DNA of 64,000 nt from Dermacentor variabilis (taxonomy: Eukaryota; Arthropoda; Arachnida; Ixodida; Ixodidae), in assembly GCF_050947875.1 (NCBI RefSeq), contig NC_134569.1:40767777-40831776 (forward strand). The letters run 5' to 3'. Below the pieces are notes generated by a model, which worked only from the letters and a program-made list of their open reading frames with translations, searched no databases and was not told the DNA's origin. The stretch's first letter is position 1. Each line of letters starts with the position of its first letter. The position numbers were made by a program, and so were the translations under genes. Of the stretch, positions 9,856 to 19,689 are shown piece by piece.

Positions 9856-10214
9856 CTTTCAAGTTGAGGGATGCAAGCACTGGGCTTAAGGCGTCCAGCA
9901 CTTTAAGTGCGTTTTGAGCAGAGTGTGTCCCCATGTCCACTAAAATTGCGCGAATGGCCTCCATGAGAGAACGTAGCACCGAGATAACTTGACGGTCTGT
10001 TTTAGGTGAATCATCTATGGCCGGAGAAGGATCAGTTGGGGCCCCTACCTTCTGAGGTTCCTTCGCAAGGGAGCGGCTAGGTAGCGTAGGCCATTCCTCT
10101 AAAGATAGTCTTTTCTGCTTCCTTCGTGGAAGTGGCGGGCCTTTTCGCGGCGCGACTAACTGGCACCGCAGTGGAGTGGGTACTGTCACTTCGCGCATGC
10201 GCCTTCTTCGAAGA

Positions 10215-11081
10215 CTAACGATGGCGCCTACGTCGACGCCGACGCCGGACTACTTCGGCTGCCTCCCTGTGGGCCGAATTGTCTCTGGCCATTTGCTTGA
10301 GAACTGCGCGCTCCCTCTTGATGCGGGGACAGTCCTTCGACGAGGCCGCGTGAGGGCCGCTACAGTTGGCGCACTTCAGGACCGTGGCACCGCAGGTCTG
10401 TTCTGCATGAGGTTCAGCGCAACGGGGGCACAGTAGCGAGTTGGGACACACGCCCTTGACGTGTCCTAGCCTGAAACACTGATGGCATTGAAGTGGCTTC
10501 TGGATGAATGGTCGAACCGGATGTCGGAAATGTCCGACTTTAACGTGAGATGGGATACAATCCCCCTTGAATATTACTTTTACGCAGCGCGTATTCCCAA
10601 GACGGCGCACTTGCGTAATTATCGTGCCCTCGTATGCCGGCTTGATGAGGCTAGGTAAATCATCATTGGGAATCGCAATGTCAATGTCGTAAATCACACC
10701 AGCTATGTATGTGTCGTCGATCGGGATAAAGGGGCGCATTTTGATTCCGTCTAGCTCTGTGATTTCTTGAAGTTTTCCAAGCGCACTCGCGTTGCACACG
10801 TCTATGGCGAGTATATTCTTGCGTGGATTTATTCTTATGTCTTTAATTTGATCCGGCACCGCCCATTCCAGAAAAATGGATAGGGCTTGCCTGTTCAACA
10901 ATCGTAGGTTGCTTGACGGTTCTTCCGGCATAAAGATGATGACGTGTGGGCAGCGCGCAGGCCTCGACATCACAGTCGTTGTGCTCGCAGGAGTTGACGG
11001 CGCTGTGCTGACGATTTTTCTCCTCGCCCTCTTACTCCGGACGGGTATAAAGCCGTCGTCGGATGAGTCGTCTTCCGACAT
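10215..11081 (-). pseudogene. LINE ORF1, gag-like zinc-knuckle protein
   Basis: 288 codons from ATG at 11081. The N-terminus is acidic then basic. The middle has a fold typical of LINE ORF1 (about residues 45-190), followed by three zinc knuckles at about residues 200-252: CHQCFRLGHVKGVC (CX2CX4HX4C), CPRCAEPHAEQTC (CX2CX3HX4C) and CANCSGPHAASSKDC (CX2CX3HX6C). These bind the element RNA. The frame ends in a run of Arg codons near 10230; the natural C-terminus appears to continue in another frame (about 10198-9870). A slip in the CGN run probably broke it. Confidence 0.85.
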
Positions 11082-11279
11082 AGAGTACAGCTCGGTGTCT
11101 TCGGTGTCACTGGGGGAGCCAACTCACTTCCTTGCGGTTGACGGCCGTGATGACTTCTGGCCAGGCGGGCCTCTGGCATGCTCCGCTTCCATGGCCGCAA
11201 GACGTGGAGGCGAGGCACCTCGAAAGGCGAAGATTTTACCAAAAATTCACAGAGCACAGAAACAAGTGTTCTGCCAAGA

Positions 11280-12310
11280 AGACACTTCGTCGTCTTCCGT
11301 GCATTGTAGCCTTTCCTTCTGGCTTACCAGGTGGGCCTCTACGATTTCCCGAGCGTTTTTGTACACCCTGTCTTCTCGAGGCCAAAAGTAATCGTTTCGG
11401 GTGGGAGTCCGTGCGCTTGCTTATATGCCTTGCGCATCAGCCGGTCGAGTACGTCCACAATTCAGCATTGCTGAAATTTAGATGTGGTGCCGAGTGGGCA
11501 ACGTGGCTCACAATCATAGCCTGCAATAGTCGGAACAGGTCCTGTTCCTTGAGTCCCCTCTTCTTGCTAGTAATTCGTTGCATCATTCGCAAGATTTGCG
11601 TTGTCGTTCGTGTATTTTAGCTTCTCTATGACGTATCCTCCGCCCCCGTCTTCTTGTAAATGTAAGCCGATTGATAGGAAGTCTGCCCACCTTGAGGATT
11701 TTTCTAAGACCTATTAGCTGGCGGTTGGTTGATGCCTGGGTTGTTGGTCGTCCTGGTGAGCGCTTCTCGATTATGAGGAGCTCCGACTTCTCCGGCGCGC
11801 ATTGCAGTCTGCATGTCTCCGTGTATCCTACTACGACGTCCACTACCTCCTGTAATACCTCTTGCTGTTCTCCTATGGACCCTCCGACCATCCATATCGT
11901 GATGTCTGCATACAAGGCATGTCTGATTGCCGGTATTTTCTCGAGCTCGAGTTTGGCTGCGAGTTTCATCAAGGCCAGGTTGAAAAGTATCGGCGACAGC
12001 ACTGCTCCTTGTGGCGTTCCCCTGTTAGGCGTGCCTACTCGCTGTGAGAGAGAGAGAGAGTGACCTTTAAAATGTGGGGAGGAAGCGACAAACGCTGTGA
12101 TCTCGCATTTCCCAGCGCTATTGTGGTTGTACGATCTGTGAGGAAAGCCCTCTCGTAGTTGTAAGTGCGTTGGCCGCGATTCGTGTTGGCTTCGTGTCCC
12201 ACTTTGTTAAAGGCCTCCTTCAGGTCTAGTGTAAGAATTGCTTCAGGGCAGCCACGGCGTTCTCGCATTCAGTGCTTCCTCTTTATGCTGCAGAAGCGCG
12301 TCTTGCGTTG
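11280..12310 (-). mobile_element. LINE reverse-transcriptase fragment, different family
   Basis: Minus-strand fragment starting with a ...TQDALLQHKE segment near 12305, running through the reverse-transcriptase palm, to a SKKRGLKEQDLFRLLQAMIV segment near 11570-11500 and a final VEAHLVSQKE-like stretch near 11320. No 3' tail is seen before it meets the 5' side of the 6.4-11.3 kb element, so it is truncated at both ends or interrupted. Confidence 0.7.
11583..12268 (-). pseudogene. LINE reverse transcriptase with damaged catalytic box
   Basis: Two frames: 12268-12035 with PEAILTLDLKEAFNKVGHE (motif A, catalytic Asp present) and 12002-11583 with MLSPILFNLALMKLAAKLE (block after GTPQGAV) and HALYADITIWMVGGS. 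The last would normally read YADDITIW; one Asp codon is missing in frame. A GA-rich run (12047-12060) separates the two frames. The polymerase would be inactive. Confidence 0.8.
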
Positions 12311-13434
12311 ACAAGTTGGGATTTAAGCTCTACGATGTATCTCACAAAGTCGATGAGTTTCTGCGGAGCAATTCAGAATCGGTTTCGCTTGAGGACGAGT
12401 AGAAAATAAAAAATGGTTTTAATTGTAAGAATAAAATTTTTTTGACATCTTGGCACCAAAAGCGTACTGCATATATATAAAGGAGAATACTGACCGCACA
12501 CCTGAAGGCGTCAAAAGTTTAAAATTATGCTAATGAGGGCTCAGTCATCGTGTATGCATGCAATCGCCGCGACGCCGAAGAGCTGCGCGCTCCGGTGCAA
12601 AATATAATTTCCAGACGTCTCTACGTTCTGAAAGAGCGAATGCACCCACACTGTCGATAATAACTTGCTTTCGCTGAATTATGCAGTACTTTGGCGCATG
12701 CGAAACACTTGAACAAACATCACTCTGTGACGAAAGAAAAAGAAAGAGCGAAGTCGTCTTGAATTTTTCAATGCCTTTTATTTCCTGCATCTGATAACGG
12801 CTCGGGGAACGTTGATGCCCCCTGCTGCTCGAGTGATTTTCGTTGACTGCACTTCCTCAAAGAAGACAAAAAGAAAAGGGAAACACAACTCTAAGCAAGC
12901 CGCCTGCTGTTGAAGCGCTCCGCAGCTAAATCTGGGAAGTTGTTTACCTTCAAGCCAACGCAAACACCTCGTGAACTACAGAGGCCGCGCCGTCGATAGG
13001 GAATAAACCGCGCTGCCGTTCTAGGGAGCCGTGCACTTGACGATGCGCCCGTTCGGAGCGGGTGCAGGGCAGGTCAGGCCGAGCAGCTATGCGAGCAGGC
13101 CAGTTCGTCGCATTTTCCCCCGGCTCCTTCTCGCTTACTCGACATAGGAGCGTTCCCTCGATGACCGGCGCCGCCTAGCTGATCGAGTTAACGCTGGATG
13201 CATTTGCGCAATCTACGGCTCGAGATTTGTTGGGTCATCGGACGTATACGGAGGCCACTCGGAGAAAGTACCCTGTGTGGTGCTTTTCTTTTTCTCATGC
13301 TGGCCTTGCACACGTCAAGGCAGTTCAAATGAGAGAGGACAGCCGCAAGGGCAAGACCAGAAACAAGTCAGTAGAATTAGCCAATCGGTTCACACTACTT
13401 TCCTGAAGCAGCAAAAAGACAGGAGATTTGAAAG

Positions 13435-13438
<4 letters not shown>
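12311..13438. other. unassigned spacer
   Basis: No recognised gene or repeat. 12960-13260 is GC-rich and of mixed composition, without a long open frame. Confidence 0.45.

Positions 13439-13525
<87 letters not shown>
13439..13525. repeat. (TA)n followed by (GA)n compound microsatellite
   Basis: About 27 TA units (13439-13492) pass directly into about 16 GA units (13493-13525). The repetitive ORFs across it on both strands are artefacts. Confidence 0.97.
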
Positions 13526-13526
<1 letters not shown>

Positions 13527-15689
13527 AGAAACACAGAGCGTCGTCAACGCGTATTGCGCATACATATACGCTTCCACACACGCTTTGCTCGCGCTCGAAC
13601 GTACACTACACGCCACTTCGCGTAATTGCTTACATAATCGAAGCGGCTGCTTTCCTCCGCGATGGCGGTCCGGCCAGCGTCTGTATACTATGTATACACG
13701 AGCAACAGCGGAACACTCTACATGTTGCGTATATTGGCCAATTCCGTGCGAGGACGAGCGAAGAGAAAAGAAGAAAGAGCGACTCGAAGGCAGAAGAGTG
13801 ATCTTTGCCGCCGCGCAGACGAGCCCACGCGTTCTCCTTGTTCCACAGACAACCGTGCTCGGCGGCAGGCATCCACACGTCTTCTTCTTGTTCCTCGGAT
13901 CGCCGTTTGCTTCCACGGAAGGATCGCCTATACAGCCGCCGCTGCTGCCTCGAGGCAAAAGGCGTATATACGCCAATTACATCGTCCTTTATTGTCTCGC
14001 GCGGGCTACGGCGAGGTAGGAGCGGCACTGAGCGTTATGGAAGGGAAGGCAGGGGGGGGCCCAATTCCTAATGGATTCCCGGTATTAGAAGCCCACTTAG
14101 GATGCCACGGCCAATAGCAGAGCAGCTAAGTAAGGGCTCCCATCGCGCGCACCATGCTCTCTTTAGGTCCGAGATTCTGGTTTCGTCTCTTCCATGGGCG
14201 TCCGCCGTGGCAGCAGCGCGTTTGGCACTGTGACGCCGCCGTGTCTGATTGCCTCGGCTGTTTTCCCCCGGCACCCCTCTTGGTGGAGACCCGATTGACA
14301 ATCTACCGTTGGGGATTCTCGGCCGATGAATACCCGTTTCGGCCTCTCTCTCTCTGACATGCCTCTTCCTCCTCCCAGGAGGCGTGTACGCACGTGCTGA
14401 CTGCCGGCCGAGAGAGTAATTATCGCACGCGCGGTTCGAACTCCGGCTCCTTCGTCTTGAGAGAGCTAATTCGAATGCAGGGCGGACCCAGCCGAGTCAG
14501 CCGTTGTTCCAAGGCGCGATTGATTGCCAATGCGACTCGCGCCGCCTCGCTGTTCTCGATGCGGGAGGGAATGCTCCCCACGTAGGACAATGAATTCGAA
14601 GGAAGCACCTTATAGAGTCCACGGAAGCGCTTTGTCGCGCATGTAGACTCTATGCGGAGAACGAAGGCCGTCTCGCGAGGTGGTGCACGGCTTAGTTTAA
14701 TTGCCGAGCGTCCATTCATATGAATGGTGATGGAACTCGCACACACGGCCGCTGGCAGCGGCCATTCACTATTGTTAATGCGGGAGGCAGTTAATCATAT
14801 CGTTGATGATGCCGACGGCCCAAGTGGGAGCTGTTTGTTTCTCTCTGTTGCGGTAGAGCAAAACTAAGTGCGTAATGAAGCGTTCATGAGCCTCGGCTAA
14901 CTACTTGCACACGCCAATGCCGACGGGGAATGCGAATAACTCGCGCAGGAATCAAAGCCTGCGGGCACGTTCAAGACTCAGTTTATACGACAGCACGACT
15001 TCGGCGATGGCACTATAGGCTGAGTGGACCATAGGTCTTCAGACCTTCTTTCGACTTGAGTCCTTCGTTTTCGTAGCAAGGCATTGTTATCGATTCTGGT
15101 CAGTCCAGAGCCCTGGAAGTTCTGCTGTGAAGCGGGTTGAGAGATCTGTCGTAAAGACGCTCACGCAGCCTGTTTTTTTTTTTGTTGTTGTTGTTATTAA
15201 GTTGTCTCCTTGCTCAGCGAATGAACAGAAATAGCAAAAAATAAATAAATAAAAGAAAGAAAATGAAATAAAAATATCTCAAACTTTGAGCAGTGAAACT
15301 TTCCTCCGAAGATACCCACCTCACGCTAAACTGCTTCAAACATTCGCATAGGGTTTGTAAGCTGCCTTGAAGCACGTTCACTGCCTCGGGCACCGGATTT
15401 CTGTGTCTACGACGTGATGTTTCTACTCTGTAGCGGTTCAGCAGCTTCGTGACACAGGGCTACACGGTTTCGACTTATGGCAATGCAGTGCCTGGAGGCA
15501 ACGTTGATAGTGGCATCTTCTTCGACCTACAAAATGTTTAACCAACATGTCGGTCTGTGCGTGCTACGTCAAAGCAGGCAAGAAACGTTTTTACAAAATC
15601 ACATGGGCGTTGCATCCATGCACTGACACATCACTATCAGTCACGCTGTCGTGCGCAGGTTGAACTGGGCTGAAGCAAATGCAGCGTGA
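13526..15689. other. unassigned, GC-rich block without a recognised gene
   Basis: 13560-14750 is CpG-containing and of high complexity, with overlapping medium ORFs on both strands that show no protein-family motif. 14400-14860 is free of simple repeats and of repeats matching elsewhere in the window, so it could be conserved non-coding or exonic DNA. I cannot name it. 15170-15260 is T- then A-rich. Confidence 0.4.
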
Positions 15690-15760
15690 CAGTGCTCGCT
15701 TTTGCAGCAGGCATGGCCTGCTACAAAAGCGAGCACTGTACCCTGCTACAAAAGCGAGCA
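15690..15760. repeat. hairpin with tandem copy of one arm
   Basis: The 23-base arm at 15690-15712 is inverted at 15716-15738 with one mismatch. A 19-base part of the second arm (CCTGCTACAAAAGCGAGCA) is then repeated directly at 15742-15760. Confidence 0.85.
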
Positions 15761-18211
15761 ATGAAGCGTAGTCTACATTCACTTACGAAGCTACAAACTG
15801 TGCACTGTTTATAAATATAGTTATGAGCTCGCATACATAGTCAGTGACGCGCAATAAGGAACATGGAAACACTAGCGACAGACAAATCAAACTAAGCTTA
15901 CTTCTGTTATCGTTAAAAAAAGGAAAGACGACGAAAAAGGAATTAAACAACCTTTTTCCATCCTTGCAGTCGGAGTGTAGAAATGGTGGCTCTATTACAA
16001 ACACACACGCCTCCCGCTCTTAAATGTGCATCTATGCCGCGCTCCTTCTCACGGCTCCATTGTACAGGAGCCTTCGTGTGTTTGACTTGCTTATTGTAAG
16101 AGGTGGCCTCAGGGCCGCGCTTCTTCCGGCAGCCATTCATATCCCGGCGTCGTCCAATGGCTTCTTGGAGCTTGTCATGTTTTTTTTTCCAGAATGGAGA
16201 AACAAAACAGCCCCTGGAAGAACTGGCCGCAGGGTGTTTACCCACTGTGTGCGGCTCGAATAGGGATACGAGAAGAGAAGGGCCGGTATTCGCGAAAAAG
16301 CAGCAGGCGACGGTTAGAAATTACGAGAGGAGGAAGATGACGAAACCTAAGAACACTGGATATCCTCGCATCAGCATCCGCTCCTCGACATAGGGCGGAA
16401 GAGGTACCCGAAACATTTCCTGAATATCTTATTTCGCTGGGATATTTAATGCTATAGCTTCCTTCGTTTCTTTTTCTTTTTTTGTTCCATTTAGAATCTA
16501 GCGCCGGTGAAAAACTTCAGTAGACCGGGTTCTCCGAGAGGACATATTGCAGTTTTTTTTTCAGTACATCCGTGTTCCTCGAACTGAGAATAACGCGCGT
16601 CATTCAGGATCGAATGAAAAGAAAAAGAAAAAAAAAAACGTACGCGCCACCGAGGCGCACATTTTCGGCGGAGTGTGTGCGGAACGCAGGCAGCAAGACG
16701 TAAGATTTGAATGCGCGGGTCTGCTCTGTTTCCACGTTCTTTCTTCTCTCTCTCTCTTCTCAGTTCCTTCTCTTTTTCGTGAAGTTTAGGAGCTCACATC
16801 TTTGTTATCTGCGCATCTGTATGAGCACCTCTTCTTCTTCTTTTTTTCTTTTTTTGCCGCTCCGATTTCGCTTCTCTGATTTCGCACATTGGTGATCAGG
16901 AATGTGCGTTGCGGATAGACTGTGCGACACGGCTTGCGCTCTTCAGTTTTTATGGAACTGCAGACGAAGTTCGCAATGAGCGAAATGTTCAGAAAGAATA
17001 CATAAGGGGGGGGGGGGGGGAAGAAAGGAACACGTTTTAGGCAATTTCTACGCTTCCCGGTTCTAGAAGGCGGAATAAGCCCTGTTGCACGTCTTCTATC
17101 TGCATGAGACAAAAAGAAGAGGAAAAAACCAAGGACGAGTAAAACATGCGAGGGCTTAGAAGCGGCAGATTACGCTGCCTTCTCTTTTTAGAGAAGGCAA
17201 TGATCGTTCAGGTAGAATAATGTAATTTCGCCTCTTACCTATACTTACAATGCACAAAAAAAGCGCTGAAGCAGCGATAGACAAAACTGAAAAAAAAAGG
17301 AGAGAATGGAACGAGCCATACGCGCGGTCACCAGTTGCTAGCGTTGCAAGCAATCGCCCCGCGGAACACTACTCATATCAACGAACTTTGCCGCGGAGAT
17401 CGTGCCACGCGCATTCGCTTCGACTATAAGACACACGCACAGCAGCAGGCTACGCGCACAGCCCAAATGTATAGAAGACGCGAAGGGGAGAAGCGATAAG
17501 ACAAGTTTACAGAAGCAACGGAGGCGGAAACGACGAAAGAACGAGACAGAACAGAGGCGCTGCAGGTCTGAAAAAACAACGGGTTTTGCGCGCTGGAGGG
17601 TGGAACGGAAAAGCCCTTCTCGGAAAAAGATTCCGCGACCAAATCCGGAAGCCAACGAGGTGTGAGAAGACGAGTGCGTCCACTCTTACCGCACCGGGCG
17701 CTATGGACTAGAAAGAAAAGGACACGTACTGAGAAATAACGGCTCACCGTAATAGGCTTCCCACTATAATGGCCATGCGAGCAAACGTACGCCAGCCGGT
17801 AGACGGAGTGGGTTGCCAACTTCAGTATCTTCGCTTCCCCTATGCGCGCGTGCGCTTCGATAGGGCACGGACACGACTGAGGTCCGTGAGCTGTACGCGC
17901 AAACGGAAGCTCCCTGTCACGGCGGCGTCACTGACGTCAGTTGAATGCCGTATCGACGGTGCGGGAAAGAGGGTCTCTGTCGTGCTTGTATACGCTCCGA
18001 ACCACTGGTATCGAACTATATGGCACAGTATTGTACAAACACCGACGCCCTCGCAGTCGCCATAGATACGGTGCGTCTAGTACGGCGAAAAGATGCGCGT
18101 TATCTCGTTTCGCCCATCTTCAGAAGCGTCGTGGAATAGGGCAGAGACATATGCTGGTAAGGGCGTCTCCTCGCAAGCAAGTTTCTACTGAGAGGCTGCA
18201 GACTGTGATGA

Positions 18212-18214
<3 letters not shown>
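15761..18214. other. unassigned spacer
   Basis: Mixed sequence with a G15 run at 17006-17020 and T- and A-rich tracts. A CRE-like TGACGTCA lies at 17932-17939. The medium ORFs on both strands between 17338 and 17819 are basic and Ser/Arg-rich and look like translations of non-coding DNA. Confidence 0.4.

Positions 18215-18302
<88 letters not shown>
18215..18302. repeat. (AT)n microsatellite
   Basis: About 44 uninterrupted AT units; the poly-IY ORFs on both strands are artefacts. Confidence 0.97.
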
Positions 18303-18305
<3 letters not shown>

Positions 18306-18775
18306 GTGTTTCACCGAACACTGTCAAAAAACGGATCCACTTGGAACGAATTCTCAGGACGATACCAGTTTCGAGATATAAATTGCCGAACTTTGCGGAG
18401 AAATGCATTGGCCTTTCAGTTACTTGTGTGCTTCAGTGCATGAAACGACGTTTTGTTAACAAATTAACTGGAACGTCAATGCATTTCTCCGCAAACTTCG
18501 GGAATTTATATCTCGAAACTGGTATCATCTTGAATGAAAATTCGTTCCAAGTATATCTGCTTTGGCAACTCCACGGCTAGTATTTGTAAATTGCAATATG
18601 GGCCATAATGCAATTAGTTAAAAACTTAAGTAGTATATTTTTATTAATTAGTCGATTTCGCATCTAAATTTTTTGTGCAAGTACTGTCCGCCCCTTCGAG
18701 TAGACCAGCTCACGAACTAGAATTGTGATATCTGCCACAGGCAACCTTTCCTCTTCTGGCACTACCAAGATATGT
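18303..18775. mobile_element. palindromic MITE, copy with a truncated right end
   Basis: Starts GTGGTGTTTCACCGAACACTG, related to the terminus of the 39042 element. 18565-18770 matches the reverse complement of about 39062-39262, including the TTCGAGTAGACCAGCTC and TCTGCCACAGG segments. 18340-18560 is itself a large imperfect hairpin, with GGAGAAATGCATTG opposed to CAATGCATTTCTCC. No protein is encoded. It is a non-autonomous DNA-transposon relic next to an AT tract. Confidence 0.7.
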
Positions 18776-19108
18776 AGAGCGGCACAGGTAACACCACATC
18801 GAACAGATCTCTGTATAACCTTTTTCGATTCGCATCGCTTATATAGTTTAGAGAAAAACGCACACACAAGAAACGGGTGGCGATAACAACCTCTTTTAAA
18901 TAACTCCGAATGCAACCGTGCACATGATTCGTTGAGACCACAAGATTTGGTAGGGCATTACCCAACCGCGTCTGGCATACTGTTCGAAGGAACGGATCTT
19001 TTGCGTTTCTCAAGAACATAAACCGATAAACTATTTGGCGTAAATACAAAAACCTAACGACAACCCGCCATCGTGGACTCGCCTAAACAAATTGGTTCTG
19101 CTTGTTCA

Positions 19109-19130
19109 CCCCCCCCCCCCCCCCCCCCCC
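19109..19130. repeat. C22 homopolymer
   Basis: Twenty-two consecutive C. Other homopolymers of this type occur at 17006, 21425, 39429, 48621 and 49591. Confidence 0.97.
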
Positions 19131-19224
19131 GAGGAGCCCCAAACAAACACTGCAAATATTCGGTGGAGCTTTTGGACATTCATTTTTAAACAGTTTGTCA
19201 CTTGCATCCCGTACCACCACTTTT

Positions 19225-19683
19225 TTATAAAGAATAAGTTGTATACTGTCGCTCTTGCAGAGACTCACAGATTCCAGCCAATCCAGTTACTGGTTTTCTC
19301 GCGTAAATGCCAATTTTATTGTGCCAGTAAGGTTCACCATCTTGATAATTCTCTAAAGGCACTCCCAAATACTTAACCGGAGTGTTCACGAAACTTAAAT
19401 TCGCAAAAGTATCTGGCGTAGACGGCCAGTAGCCGTGCCAAAACCCCGAGGACCCTCCCCAGTTAACGTAGCTCCCGCTTGAAAGGCTAAAACTTTTCGC
19501 AGTTTTAACAACATGCAGAACACTGTCATGATCCGCACATAACGTGGCAATCTCGTTGGCATAGGCTAGCAACCGCACTTCTACCTGTTGCAAATTAAAG
19601 CCACGTACATGCTCCCTCGCAACAACACTTGCATAAAAAGACTCATCATACAAACAAAACAGTAATGCTGATATATTGGGCAC
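19225..19683 (-). pseudogene. LINE reverse-transcriptase C-terminal fragment, catalytic box mutated
   Basis: A 152-codon frame with ALLFCLYDESFYASVVARE, then EVRLLAYANEIATLCADHDS and TPVKYLGVPLENYQDGEPYW. The LLAYA..IA..C.D box should read YADD; here it is YANE, so both catalytic aspartates are lost. KYLGVPL corresponds to the usual KYLGV motif. No RNase H follows. This is a different LINE lineage from the RNase H elements and may be of the L1/Tx1 type, which I cannot confirm. Confidence 0.7.
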
Positions 19684-19689
19684 CCTTCA

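Larger units (their letters stand above)
6395..11270 (-). mobile_element. near full-length two-ORF LINE (I/Jockey-like with RNase H), inactivated
   Basis: On the minus strand, in order: ORF1 with three zinc knuckles (11081 to about 9870), ORF2 with an AP-type endonuclease (9855 to about 8930), a linker (8907-8570), reverse transcriptase (8720-7536) and RNase H (7418-6723), then a pyrimidine-rich 3' UTR with GTAGGGTAGCAAACCGG near 6480-6464, ending in a GAAA/GGAA-type tract. At least four frameshifts or stops break ORF2, so it cannot move by itself. The exact 5' end is not resolved; it abuts another LINE fragment near 11270. The domain order fits the I group of non-LTR elements. Confidence 0.85.

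Noticed and set aside
10876..11391. 171-codon plus-strand ORF
   Set aside because: Antisense shadow of the zinc-knuckle LINE ORF1.
13277..14117. Cluster of ORFs of 130-190 codons on both strands
   Set aside because: They read through TA/GA microsatellites or mirror each other on opposite strands; none has a protein-family pattern.
14041..14380. Possible rRNA fragment
   Set aside because: GC-rich and structured in appearance, but no conserved rRNA segment could be matched from memory.
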